Source: Anaerotruncus massiliensis (ex Togo et al. 2026)
GTDB lineage: Bacteria > Bacillota > Clostridia > Oscillospirales > Ruminococcaceae
Direction of reading: 5' to 3'
DNA: 64,000 nt
NCBI RefSeq assembly: GCF_900199635.1
Contig: NZ_LT962687.1
Location: forward strand, 32,501-96,500
Shown here one piece after another: positions 6,547 through 14,547 of the stretch. A program made the translations under genes and the position numbers. The notes beneath the pieces were generated by a model. The model was given only the letters and a program-made list of their open reading frames with translations, did not search any database and was not told where the DNA came from. Within the stretch, counting starts at the first letter, position 1. Every line of letters begins with the position of its first letter.

Positions 6547-7557
6547 GCGGAGGAAGTTGTCGGTAGTCGACCGACAGCGAGTTCCTTTCTTGCTTGCCCA
6601 AGAAAGGAACCAAAGAAGGGCACGAGGGGCTTAGGCGGCCTGCCCGGGCTGCGCCCGGAGCGCGCTACGCGCGACGGCCGATCTCCGGCCTAAGAGCCGC
6701 CTTCGGCGGTTGGCCTCCGAAACGCGGTCTGCGGACCGCAGTCGCGGGCGCTCCGCCCCGCGACCCCGGCTTGAGTCCGCTTCGCGGACCCGGCCCTGCG
6801 GGCCGGATTCTCTACAAGGATGGCCTGCGGCCAAATCCCTGCGACCCCAACGCCGCCTCCGGTTGGCCTGCGGCCAAAGTCGGCGGCGCCCGGTTCACGG
6901 ATCAATAGGCAAGTTTACCGCATCCCGCCCGCCGCCGCGCCGCGGGCGCAATGCCTCTGCCCGAGAGTCTCCGGAACCGTACCGGGAGTGCTTCCGGGGA
7001 GACACGCGTAGCACACCATGCGCATGTTAGGAGCGCCGCCCACGGGCGGCGCTCCTTTTTGGCAGCTCTCCTGTTCCTGTGTTGGGAGCGCCCGCAACCT
7101 GAATTGAGCCCTCAGCTGGTGTACCTGTGGGGAGTGACGGTAGTCTGCGGGTACTGGCAAGGTACTCCCGGGGGTTTCTCAAGGGGACTGGCGGAAGTCC
7201 CCTTGAGCGCCCTTCTTCCGCCGACTTCTTGGGCGCGCAAGAAGTCGGCCCGCCCGCCGGGGCGGGTCCCGGCAATCTCCGCTGCCGAAGGCGGCACATC
7301 TGGAGCGCCCCGGAGGGGCGCGTAAAAAGGCGCTCTGCCCGCAGGGCGGAAAATTGAAAACCGCCGTGCGATGAGCGGCAAATCCAAAACATGGCCCCGG
7401 GGCGGGACCCGGCAATCCCCGCCGCCGAAGGCGGCACAACCAGAGCACCCCGCCCGCAGGGCGGCAGATCCATTGGGAAGAACCACCGAAATCTGCATGT
7501 CCGGAAGGCTCATCCTGCAAAAAAACGGCGAATTTGCCTCCCAAAGGGAGAATAAGA
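6534..7557. repeat. Spacer repeat region A (modular hairpin element)
   Basis: About 1 kb without a credible gene. From left to right it contains: the two-hairpin repeat (CCGCTCAGTGAGCGG then GTCGGTAGTCGACCGAC, 6534-6574); a long stem GTTCCTTTCTTG/CAAGAAAGGAAC (6580-6610); the hairpin-cluster element shared with regions B and C (about 6630-6995); a terminator (7030-7059); a block of about 60 bp (7081-7142) shared almost exactly with region C; and two inverted copies of the approximately 110-bp repeat (about 7240-7350 and 7360-7480). Six-frame reading frames here are all overprinted on palindromes. Confidence 0.75.
7030..7059 (+). terminator. Strong terminator inside spacer A
   Basis: AGGAGCGCCGCCC pairs with GGCGGCGCTCCT and is followed by TTTTT. 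It lies about 480 bases after the end of the ABC gene, so it would end a long untranslated tail or an RNA from the repeat element. Confidence 0.7.
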
Positions 7558-7586
7558 TTGACTGGGGCGGCGGTTTGAAATATAAT
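7558..7586 (+). promoter_or_regulatory. serC-serA promoter
   Basis: TTGACT (7558-7563) and a perfect TATAAT (7581-7586) with a 17-base spacer, just downstream of repeat region A. Confidence 0.85.
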
Positions 7587-7645
7587 GGTATCAATATTTT
7601 CATTACGCTGCCCAAGTAAATTGGGTGGAAGGGGAGGTTTTACAA

Positions 7646-8731
7646 TTGGCAAGGGCATACAATTTTTCGGCGGGCCCGTCGATGCTGCCCGAGAGCGTGC
7701 TGGCGAAAGCGGCCTCGGAGATGCTCGACTACCAGGGCACCGGCGAATCGGTCATGGAGATGAGCCACCGCTCGAAGGAGTACCAGGCGATCATCGACGG
7801 CTGCGAGGCGCTGCTGCGCGAGGTCATGGGAATCCCGGACAACTATAAGGTGCTCTTTTTGCAGGGCGGCGCGTCCAGCCAGTTCGCGATGGTCCCGATG
7901 AACCTGATGACGGGTTCCGGCAAGGCCGACTTCGTGATCACCGGCCAGTGGGCCACCAAGGCGTACAAGGAGGCGTCCCGGTACGGAGACTGCAAGGCGG
8001 TCGCCTCCTCCAAGGACAAGACGTTCTCCTACATCCCCAAGCTCGATCCGGCCGAGTTCCGGCCCGACGCGGATTATTTCCACATCTGCCTCAACAACAC
8101 GATCTACGGCACCGTCTGGCATGAGCTGCCCGACACCGGCAGCGTTCCGCTCGTGGCGGACGTCTCCTCCTGCATCCTCTCCGAGCCGATCGACGTGAGC
8201 CGCTTCGGCCTGCTCTACGCGGGCGCGCAGAAAAACATGGGCCCCGCGGGGCTGACCGTCGTCATCGTGCGGGAGGACCTCGTCGGGAAGGCGATGGAGA
8301 GCACGCCGACCATGTTCAACTACCAGACCCATGTGGATAACGGCTCGATGTTCAACACCCCGCCGACCTATGCGATCTACATCTGCAAGCTCGTGCTCGA
8401 GTGGCTCAAAAACGAGGTCGGCGGCCTTGCCGGGATGAAGAAGATCAACGAGAAGAAGGCGGGCCTCCTCTACGATTTCCTCGACCGGTCGAAGCTCTTC
8501 AAGGGCACCGTCGCCAAAGAGGACCGCTCCCTCATGAACATCCCCTTTGTCACCGGCAGCGACGAGCTCGACGCGAAGTTCGTGTCCGAGGCGAAGGCCG
8601 CCGGGTTCCTCAACCTCAAGGGCCACCGTTCGGTGGGCGGCATGCGCGCCTCGATCTACAACGCGATGCCGGTCGAGGGCGTGGAAAAACTGGTTGCGCT
8701 GATGGCAAAGTTTGAGGAGGTGAACGGCTGA
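7646..8731 (+). CDS. serC: Phosphoserine aminotransferase
   Basis: A 361-residue class-V PLP aminotransferase converting 3-phosphohydroxypyruvate plus glutamate to phosphoserine plus 2-oxoglutarate, the second step of serine synthesis. The N terminus YNFSAGPSMLPESVL and the helix GTGESVMEMSHRS are SerC signatures; the Schiff-base lysine is K196 in AGAQKN. I chose TTG at 7646, 8 bases after GGGGAGG (7631-7637), since it gives the usual N terminus; a GTG at 7625 would overlap this site. The stop codon overlaps the serA start (TGATG), indicating translational coupling. Phosphoserine phosphatase is not in the window. Confidence 0.96.
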   Translation: MARAYNFSAGPSMLPESVLAKAASEMLDYQGTGESVMEMSHRSKEYQAIIDGCEALLREVMGIPDNYKVLFLQGGASSQFAMVPMNLMTGSGKADFVITGQWATKAYKEASRYGDCKAVASSKDKTFSYIPKLDPAEFRPDADYFHICLNNTIYGTVWHELPDTGSVPLVADVSSCILSEPIDVSRFGLLYAGAQKNMGPAGLTVVIVREDLVGKAMESTPTMFNYQTHVDNGSMFNTPPTYAIYICKLVLEWLKNEVGGLAGMKKINEKKAGLLYDFLDRSKLFKGTVAKEDRSLMNIPFVTGSDELDAKFVSEAKAAGFLNLKGHRSVGGMRASIYNAMPVEGVEKLVALMAKFEEVNG

Positions 8732-9897
8732 TGTACAACATTAAAACGCTCAATAAGATCAGCCCCAACGGGCTGGACGTCTTTGACCGCAACAAATACC
8801 GCATCGGCGACGACGTGGAGGACCCCAACGGCATCCTCGTGCGCTCGGCCGCGATGCATGAGATGGAGCTGCCCGAATCCCTGCTCGCGGTCGCGCGGGC
8901 AGGCGCGGGAGTCAACAACATCCCCATCGACCGGTGCAGCGAACAGGGCATCGTCGTCTTCAACACCCCGGGCGCGAACGCGAACGCGGTCAAGGAGCTG
9001 GTCGTCTGCGCGCTGCTCATGTCCGCGCGCAAGATTTACCCCTCGATGGTGTGGACGCAGTCCCTCAAGGGCCAGGGCGGCGAGGTCGGCAAGCTCGTCG
9101 AAAAGGGCAAGAGCCAGTTCGTCGGCCCCGAGCTCGCCGGCAAGAGCCTCGGCGTGATCGGCCTGGGCGCGATCGGCACCCGCATCGCCAACTTCGCCCG
9201 CCACCTCGACATGGAGGTGTGGGGCTACGACCCCTACCTGTCGGTCGAGAACGCGTGGAACGTCTCCCGCAGCATCAAGCACGCTAACAGCCTCAAGGAG
9301 ATCTATGAGAACTGCGACTTCATCACCCTGCACATCCCCTCCACGCCCGAGACCAAGGGGATGATCAACTCCGAGTCGATCCAGATGATGAAGCACGGCG
9401 TCAGGCTCTTAAACTTTGCGCGCGGCGATCTGGTGGTCAATGAGGACCTGCTCGCGGGACTGGAGGAGAAGCAGGTCCGCTGCTACTTCACCGACTTCCC
9501 CAGCGAGGACCTGCTCGGCCATCCGGGCGTGCTGGTGATCCCCCACCTCGGCGCGTCCACGCCCGAGAGCGAGGACAACTGCGCGCGCATGGCCGCCGAA
9601 GAGCTCGTCGACTACCTCGAGAACGGCAACATCCGCAACTCGGTCAACCTGCCGTCCGTCTCGATGCCGCGCAGCGGGGACAGCCGCATCACCCTCATCC
9701 ACCGGAACATCCCCGCGATGCTCACCCAGTTTGCCCCCGTCCTCTCGGACAGCGGACTCAACATCGAAAACCTCACCAACAAATCCAAGAAGGACTACGC
9801 CTACACGATGGTCGACGTCAAGGGCTGCATCAGCGATGAGATCATCGCCAAGCTCCGCGACATCGAAGGCGTCATCCGCGTCAACATCTACCGGTAA
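8731..9897 (+). CDS. serA: D-3-phosphoglycerate dehydrogenase
   Basis: A 388-residue NAD-dependent 2-hydroxyacid dehydrogenase for the first step of serine synthesis. The Rossmann motif is GLGAIG (144-149), the substrate arginine is R231 in NFARGD and the catalytic histidine is H272 in PHLGAST. A C-terminal ACT domain (about 319-388) with NIPAMLTQFAPVLSD suggests feedback control by an amino acid, classically serine. The protein is shorter than the 520-residue long forms and lacks the intervening domain, a form common in Clostridia and Bacteroidetes. It overlaps serC by one base and is followed by a terminator. Confidence 0.95.
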   Translation: MYNIKTLNKISPNGLDVFDRNKYRIGDDVEDPNGILVRSAAMHEMELPESLLAVARAGAGVNNIPIDRCSEQGIVVFNTPGANANAVKELVVCALLMSARKIYPSMVWTQSLKGQGGEVGKLVEKGKSQFVGPELAGKSLGVIGLGAIGTRIANFARHLDMEVWGYDPYLSVENAWNVSRSIKHANSLKEIYENCDFITLHIPSTPETKGMINSESIQMMKHGVRLLNFARGDLVVNEDLLAGLEEKQVRCYFTDFPSEDLLGHPGVLVIPHLGASTPESEDNCARMAAEELVDYLENGNIRNSVNLPSVSMPRSGDSRITLIHRNIPAMLTQFAPVLSDSGLNIENLTNKSKKDYAYTMVDVKGCISDEIIAKLRDIEGVIRVNIYR

Positions 9898-9907
9898 CCG
9901 CGATTTC

Positions 9908-9945
9908 AAAACGCCCCCTGCGCCGCAGGGGGCGTTTCTTTTCCC
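9908..9945 (+). terminator. Terminator of serC-serA
   Basis: AAACGCCCCCTGC pairs with GCAGGGGGCGTTT, followed by CTTTTCC. Confidence 0.88.
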
Positions 9946-10079
9946 CGGTGCGCAAAAACAAAAGGCGAGGATGAGGGAGCCTGAGAGAGCATGGAGGCGT
10001 GCGGATAAGATCAGGGGATCAGCCAGGGCGGACGGATGCCGGGGGATGCGGGGGGAACGGAAAAGAGATTCTTTAGCGG

Positions 10080-10109
10080 TTGTGGAATCCGTGCGGAATG
10101 TGGTACAAT
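10080..10109 (+). promoter_or_regulatory. Candidate promoter of nfeD-SPFH
   Basis: TTGTGG (10080-10085) and TACAAT (10104-10109), spacer 18. The bases from 9946 to 10079 hold no other recognisable feature. Confidence 0.55.
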
Positions 10110-10174
10110 ATGTTCAAGCGGAATCCGGATTACAAAAGCCGCTCAGATAAAAGATGAAAGTGAGGGTTGCCGGC

Positions 10175-10648
10175 ATGAATATGCTTTCCTGGTGGCAGCA
10201 GTACGCGCCGATCGTCTGGCTGCTGCTGGCCATTGCGTTCGCGGTGTCCGAGGGCCTGACCGTCCAGCTCGTATCGATCTGGTTCGCGGTGGGCGCGGCG
10301 GTTACCGCGGCGGAAGCGGCGCTGCTCGACGTGTCGTGGGTGGTCCAGCTTTGGACGTTCGTGATCGTCTCGGCCGTCCTGCTGATCGGCACCCGGCCGA
10401 TCGCCAAAAACCTGCTCCATGTCAAAAAGGAGAGCACCAACGCCGACCGGTTCATCGGGCAGGTGGGGGTCGTCACCGATCCGATCGACAACGACCTCTC
10501 CGCGGGACGCGCGCGGGTCGGCGGGCTCGATTGGTCGGCGCGCTCCAGCGACGGGGCCGACATCCCCGCCGGAGAAAAGATCAGGGTGCTCGCCATCGAC
10601 GGCGTCAAGCTGATCGTCGAGCCTTACAGCAAACAAACCGAATCATAA
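10175..10648 (+). CDS. NfeD-like membrane protein
   Basis: A 157-residue short NfeD protein. Two to three hydrophobic segments occupy the first 80 residues (IVWLLLAIAFAVSEGL, LVSIWFAVGAAVTAAEAALL, LWTFVIVSAVLLIG), followed by the soluble OB-fold NfeD domain (FIGQVGVVTDPIDND through GEKIRVLAIDGVKLIVEP). Such proteins partner with SPFH/flotillin proteins in membrane microdomain assembly; the SPFH gene follows after 14 bases. ATG 10175 is chosen because GTGAGGG lies 8 bases upstream; an ATG at 10154 would add 7 residues. Confidence 0.88.
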   Translation: MNMLSWWQQYAPIVWLLLAIAFAVSEGLTVQLVSIWFAVGAAVTAAEAALLDVSWVVQLWTFVIVSAVLLIGTRPIAKNLLHVKKESTNADRFIGQVGVVTDPIDNDLSAGRARVGGLDWSARSSDGADIPAGEKIRVLAIDGVKLIVEPYSKQTES

Positions 10649-10662
10649 GGAGGACACGCAAC

Positions 10663-11586
10663 ATGTTGGGAATCATTCTGGGCATCCTGGTATTGATCGT
10701 CCTGATCGTCGTGATCACAAACATCAAGATCGTCCCGCAGGCGTCGGTCTACGTCGTCGAGCGCCTGGGCGCCTACTACGCGACCTGGGAGACCGGCCTG
10801 CACTTCAAGATGCCGTTCTTCGACCGGATCGCCAAGCGCGTCTCCCTCAAGGAGCAGGTCGCGGACTTCGCGCCCCAGCCGGTCATCACCCGCGACAACG
10901 TCACCATGCAGATTGACACGGTCGTCTTTTACCAGGTGACCGACGCCAAGCTCTACACCTACGGCGTCGAGCGCCCGCTCTCCGCCATCGAGAACCTGAC
11001 CGCTACCACCCTGCGTAACATCATCGGCGAGATGGAGCTCGACAGCACCCTCTCCTCGCGCGACGTCATCAACACCAAGATCACCGCGATCCTCGACGAG
11101 GCGACGGACAAATGGGGCATCAAGGTCAATCGCGTCGAGCTCAAGAACATCCTGCCGCCGCGCGAGATCCAGGACGCGATGGAGAAGCAGATGAAGGCGG
11201 AGCGCGAGCGCCGCGAATCGATTCTGCGCGCCGAGGGCGAAAAGCGCAGCCAGATCCTCGTGGCCGAGGGTGAAAAGGAGTCCGCCATCCTGCGCGCCGA
11301 GGCGGAAAAACAGTCCGCCATCCTGCGCGCCGAAGGCGTCAAGGAGCAGAAGATCCGCGAGGCGCAGGGCGAGGCGGAGGCCATCGCGCTGGTGCAGAAG
11401 GCGAACGCCGACGCGCTGCGCGTCCTGACCGAGGCCAACGCGAGCGACAAGGTCGTCCAGCTCAAGAGTCTCGAGGCGTTCGCCAAGGCCGCCGACGGCA
11501 AGGCCACCAAGATCATCATCCCCAGCGAAATCCAGTCGCTGGCCGGCATGGCCTCCTCCCTCAAGGAGCTCGTCTCCGACAGGTGA
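10663..11586 (+). CDS. SPFH/Band 7 stomatin-like protein (QmcA type)
   Basis: A 307-residue membrane scaffold protein. It has an N-terminal hydrophobic anchor (about 1-21), then an SPFH/Band 7 domain (IVPQASVYVVERLG through LKNILPPREIQDAM). A long charged coiled coil (about 175-250) is built on a repeated ILRAEGEK-type unit. The C terminus has an oligomerisation segment with IIIPSEIQSLAG. It is expected to form ring-like oligomers at the membrane with the adjacent NfeD protein. ATG 10663 has an AAGGAGG site 10 bases upstream. Confidence 0.93.
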   Translation: MLGIILGILVLIVLIVVITNIKIVPQASVYVVERLGAYYATWETGLHFKMPFFDRIAKRVSLKEQVADFAPQPVITRDNVTMQIDTVVFYQVTDAKLYTYGVERPLSAIENLTATTLRNIIGEMELDSTLSSRDVINTKITAILDEATDKWGIKVNRVELKNILPPREIQDAMEKQMKAERERRESILRAEGEKRSQILVAEGEKESAILRAEAEKQSAILRAEGVKEQKIREAQGEAEAIALVQKANADALRVLTEANASDKVVQLKSLEAFAKAADGKATKIIIPSEIQSLAGMASSLKELVSDR

Positions 11587-11607
11587 GAAATTCCCGTAAA
11601 GGCAACA

Positions 11608-11635
11608 AAAGGGACGGGCGCGAGCCCGTCCCTTT
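11608..11635. terminator. Hairpin between convergent genes
   Basis: AAAGGGACGGGC pairs with GCCCGTCCCTTT around GCGA. There is no long T tract on either strand, so it is a weak terminator candidate for SPFH and the DUF1638 gene. Confidence 0.55.
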
Positions 11636-11653
11636 GCGGCTGATGTATAAAAA

Positions 11654-12256
11654 TCACTCGGCGCGGAAAAGCTCCTGCGTGTAGGTGGGGACCACCCGGC
11701 CGCCCGCCGGGACTGTGACGAAATCGTCCCCCTCCCAGCCGCCCGCGAGCAGCCGCGCGAGCAGCGCGGGGTCGATCTCCTCCGCGAAGTAATCCCAGCC
11801 GTTTTTCCGGGCCGCGGCGCGCGCCTCGATGCTCTCGTCGGGAAGCCCGAGGGTGGTGTCCGCGAGATAGCAGAGAGCGGAGCAGTCGGCGCGCGGGGTG
11901 AAGAAGAGCTCCTCCGCGCAGAGCGGGGCCCGCCAGCAGAGCTCGCCGCCGTGCAGGCCGAAGAGGCCGCGGTAGCGGGGCGCGCCGCCGAGCAGCAGGG
12001 AAACGCAGTTATGTACGCGCGGCAGAACGAGCGGGACGGTTCCCGCCGCGAGGCCCTCCCCGTCCAGCAGCTCCGCGCCGTCCGCGAGCAGCAGCGCGTC
12101 AAAGCCCTCCGCGCGTGCGATCCGCTCACGCAGGAATGCGGGCCGGTCGGCGCGGGCCGCGGGCAGATAGACCGGCTCCAGCCGATGGGGAGAGGCGGAG
12201 AGCATGCGTTCGATGACGGGGCGCAGGGGGATGCTGGCGATCAGGTTGAGCTTCAT
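11654..12256 (-). CDS. DUF1638 domain protein
   Basis: A 200-residue cytoplasmic protein. The central segment VLPRVHNCVSLLLGGAP, followed by YRGLFGLHGGELCW, resembles the DUF1638 family, which recurs near corrinoid/methyltransferase systems in anaerobes. No corrinoid gene lies nearby here. The start at 12256 has only a weak upstream site. No function can be given; assignment is moderate. Confidence 0.6.
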   Translation of the reverse strand: MKLNLIASIPLRPVIERMLSASPHRLEPVYLPAARADRPAFLRERIARAEGFDALLLADGAELLDGEGLAAGTVPLVLPRVHNCVSLLLGGAPRYRGLFGLHGGELCWRAPLCAEELFFTPRADCSALCYLADTTLGLPDESIEARAAARKNGWDYFAEEIDPALLARLLAGGWEGDDFVTVPAGGRVVPTYTQELFRAE

Positions 12257-12399
12257 CGGTTGTTCACATCCAATTCATGATTTCTAGTTTGAGTTTAGCC
12301 CATAAACGCCCCGGGTTCAATGCAAAGAATCTGGAAAAAAGATTGCCGCCCCCGCAGGGGCGCGGAAAGCCCCGGACAAAGGGGGAAGGGAGCAGGCGG

Positions 12400-13650
12400 A
12401 TGATCGAAAACAATGTGGAAAAAAAGCAGCGCGCGGTGCTCGTCGCGGTGGACACGGGGGAGTATGACGCGCGGGTGTCCCTCGACGAGCTTGAGGAGCT
12501 TGCCGTAACCGCCGGCGCGGAGACCGCCGCCAAGGTGCTCCAGAAGCGGAGTGGCTTCGACCCGGCCACGGTGATCGGTAGCGGGCGGCTTTCGGAGATC
12601 GCGGAATTCTGCAGGGGGGACGGCGCGGACCTCGTCGTCTTCGACTGCGAGCTCTCCCCGGCGCAGATGCGCAACATCGAGGACGCGTGCGGCGTGCCGG
12701 TCATCGACCGCACCACCCTCATCCTCGACATCTTCGCCCAGCGCGCCGTCACCGCCGAGGGAAAATTGCAGGTCGAGCTGGCGCAGCTGCGCTACCGGCT
12801 GCCCCGGCTCACGGGGCTGGGGGGCGCGCTCTCCCGGCTGGGCGGCGGCATCGGCACGCGCGGCCCGGGCGAAAGCCAGCTCGAAACCGACCGCCGGCAC
12901 ATCCGGCGGCGGATCGCCGCGCTGCAGGACCAGCTCGCCGAGCTGGAAAAGCGGCGGGGACTCCTGCGCGCCCGCCGCAAAAAGGAGGGGATCACGACCG
13001 TTGCGATCGTCGGCTACACCAACGTCGGCAAATCGACCCTCCTGAACGCCCTGACCAACGCGGGAGTGCTCGTCGAGGACAAGCTCTTCGCAACCCTCGA
13101 CCCGACCTCGCGCGCGCTCTCCCTGCCGGACGGGCGGGAGGTCCTGCTGATCGACACGGTCGGGCTGGTGCGGCGGCTGCCCCACCAGCTTGTCGAGGCG
13201 TTCAAATCCACCCTCGAGGAGGCGGCGAACGCCGACCTGCTCTGGTGCGTGTGCGACGCCTCCTCCGACGAGACGGACGAGCAGGTGGCCGTCACCCGCC
13301 GTCTGATGGAGGAGCTCGGCGTGGGCGACAAGCCGATGCTCGTGCTGCTCAACAAATGCGACCTCATCTCCGAGGCGCCGCTCCTCTTTGGGGAGCGCAC
13401 CGTCCTGCTCTCGGCGAAAACCGGCTTTGGCTTCGACGACCTGCTCCAGAAGACCGCCGCCGCCCTTGCGCCCACCCATCGGCGGCTGCGCCTGCTCATC
13501 CCCTACGACCGCTCGGGACTGGTCAATGAGATCATGGCGGGCGGCAAGGTCTTTTCGCAGGAGTACACGCCCGAAGGAACCAGTCTCGACGCGCTCGTCG
13601 ACGTGAGGATTCTGCACAAGGTGGCGGAGTTTGCCCTGCACGGGGAGTGA
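12400..13650 (+). CDS. hflX: Ribosome-associated GTPase HflX
   Basis: A 416-residue HflX, the GTPase that splits stalled or hibernating 70S ribosomes. The N-terminal HflX domain includes the glycine-rich GGALSRLGGGIGTRGPGESQ segment near 141-160 and a coiled linker (about 165-195). The G domain has G1 GYTNVGKS (205-212), G3 DTVG (252-255) and G4 NKCD (318-321). ATG 12400 follows GGGAAGGGAG; an in-frame codon at 12277 would add 41 residues without homology. The TGA stop is immediately followed by TTTTTTGCCGC, the start of spacer repeat region B. Confidence 0.94.
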   Translation: MIENNVEKKQRAVLVAVDTGEYDARVSLDELEELAVTAGAETAAKVLQKRSGFDPATVIGSGRLSEIAEFCRGDGADLVVFDCELSPAQMRNIEDACGVPVIDRTTLILDIFAQRAVTAEGKLQVELAQLRYRLPRLTGLGGALSRLGGGIGTRGPGESQLETDRRHIRRRIAALQDQLAELEKRRGLLRARRKKEGITTVAIVGYTNVGKSTLLNALTNAGVLVEDKLFATLDPTSRALSLPDGREVLLIDTVGLVRRLPHQLVEAFKSTLEEAANADLLWCVCDASSDETDEQVAVTRRLMEELGVGDKPMLVLLNKCDLISEAPLLFGERTVLLSAKTGFGFDDLLQKTAAALAPTHRRLRLLIPYDRSGLVNEIMAGGKVFSQEYTPEGTSLDALVDVRILHKVAEFALHGE

Positions 13651-14248
13651 TTTTTTGCCGCCCGGGGAGCGGCGGAGTTCCTCCTGGGGGTTTCCGCCCG
13701 AGGGGCGGAGGGTTTTTTCGCGTCTCGTAGAGACGCTCTGAATGAGCCGCCTTTGGCGGCGGGGATTGCCGGGTCCCACCGGCAGGGGGCCTCCATGGGC
13801 TTGCCGCTCAGTGAGCGGCAGAGTTGCCGGGTCCCGCCCCGGCGGGCGGCCCCATTTCTTGTGCGGACAAGAAATGGGGGAAAGAAGCCGCAGGGGGCTT
13901 GGGCGGCCTGCCCGGGCTGCGCCTGGAGCGCGCTACGCGCGACGGCCGCTCGCGGGCGCTCCGCCCCGCGACCCCGGCTTGAGTCCGCTTCGCGGACCCG
14001 GCCCTGTGGGCCGGATTCTCTATAAGGATGGCCTGCGGCCAAATCTCCTTGACCCCCGCGCCGCCTCCAGTTGGCCTTCGGCCAAAGTCGGCGGCACCCT
14101 GCCACGGATGAACGGACGGGTGTACAGCAACCCGCCCGCCGCCGCGCCACGGGCGCAATGCCTCTGCCGGCGAGTCTCCGGAACCGTATCGGTAGTTCCC
14201 ATAGGGGAGGCACGTCCGCTTTTGCGTGGCGCGCAGCGCCCGCGGGGA

Positions 14249-14323
14249 GGCGGAAAACTGCGCGGCTTCGCCGCGCACGCGCGCAAGGCGCGCGAACGCC
14301 CGGAACGGGCGTTGTTTTCCGCC
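14249..14323 (+). repeat. 75-nt perfect four-way-junction element, copy 1
   Basis: Every base is accounted for. The outer stem is GGCGGAAAAC (14249-14258) with GTTTTCCGCC (14314-14323). Hairpin 1 is TGCGCGGC-TTC-GCCGCGCA, 8 bp (14259-14277). Hairpin 2 is CGCGCGC-AAG-GCGCGCG, 7 bp (14278-14294). Hairpin 3 is AACGCCCG-GAA-CGGGCGTT, 8 bp (14295-14313). There are no unpaired bases at the junction. Two more copies exist at 28463-28537 (reverse) and 31450-31524. Confidence 0.85.
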
Positions 14324-14390
14324 GGGCGGTTTTGCCGAGCCTTCCGGCAGCCGTTGTTGGGAGAACGGAATCTGCCATATCAAAAGAGGC

Positions 14391-14416
14391 CGTCCAGTCG
14401 GACGGCCTCTTTTTTA
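14391..14416 (+). terminator. Terminator at the end of spacer B
   Basis: AAAAGAGGCCGTCC pairs with GGACGGCCTCTTTTTT around AGTC. It is well formed and points with the element, suggesting the repeat region is transcribed left to right. Confidence 0.8.
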
Positions 14417-14490
14417 TGAGGGTTGACGGAAAGACGGCGAGTGCACCGCCGCGTTGCCGCACGGGCGGAGCTGGCGGCGGCGCACCACGC

Positions 14491-14547
14491 CCGGCCTGCA
14501 TCAAAAGTTTCGGGGGTCCAGGGGGAACTCTTCAAAGTTCCCCCTGG
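14491..14547 (+). repeat. Spacer repeat with stable hairpin, copy 1
   Basis: The phrase GGCCTGCATCAAAAGTTTC, then GGGGTCC, leads into the hairpin CCAGGGGGAACT (14518-14529) / AGTTCCCCCTGG (14536-14547). Related copies occur at 21416-21466 (reverse) and 31606-31658. The loop contains the minus-strand TGA stop of the next gene (14532-14534). Confidence 0.7.

Larger units (their letters stand above)
13651..14517. repeat. Spacer repeat region B (modular hairpin element)
   Basis: No credible gene. It starts at the hflX stop and holds: two-hairpin repeats (13655-13700 and 13745-13850, including GCCGCTCAGTGAGCGGC and CCGGGTCCCGCCCCGG); the stem CCCATTTCTTG/CAAGAAATGGG (13851-13878); the hairpin cluster shared with A and C (about 13890-14240); the 75-nt four-way junction (14249-14323); a short tail; and a terminator (14391-14416). 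The arrangement matches region C in reverse over roughly 500 bases, with paired changes in the hairpin arms. Confidence 0.78.

Noticed and set aside
13040-13650. Long antisense frames opposite hflX, polA, serC and other genes
   Set aside because: Shadow frames produced by GC-rich codon usage; no ribosome sites or family matches.
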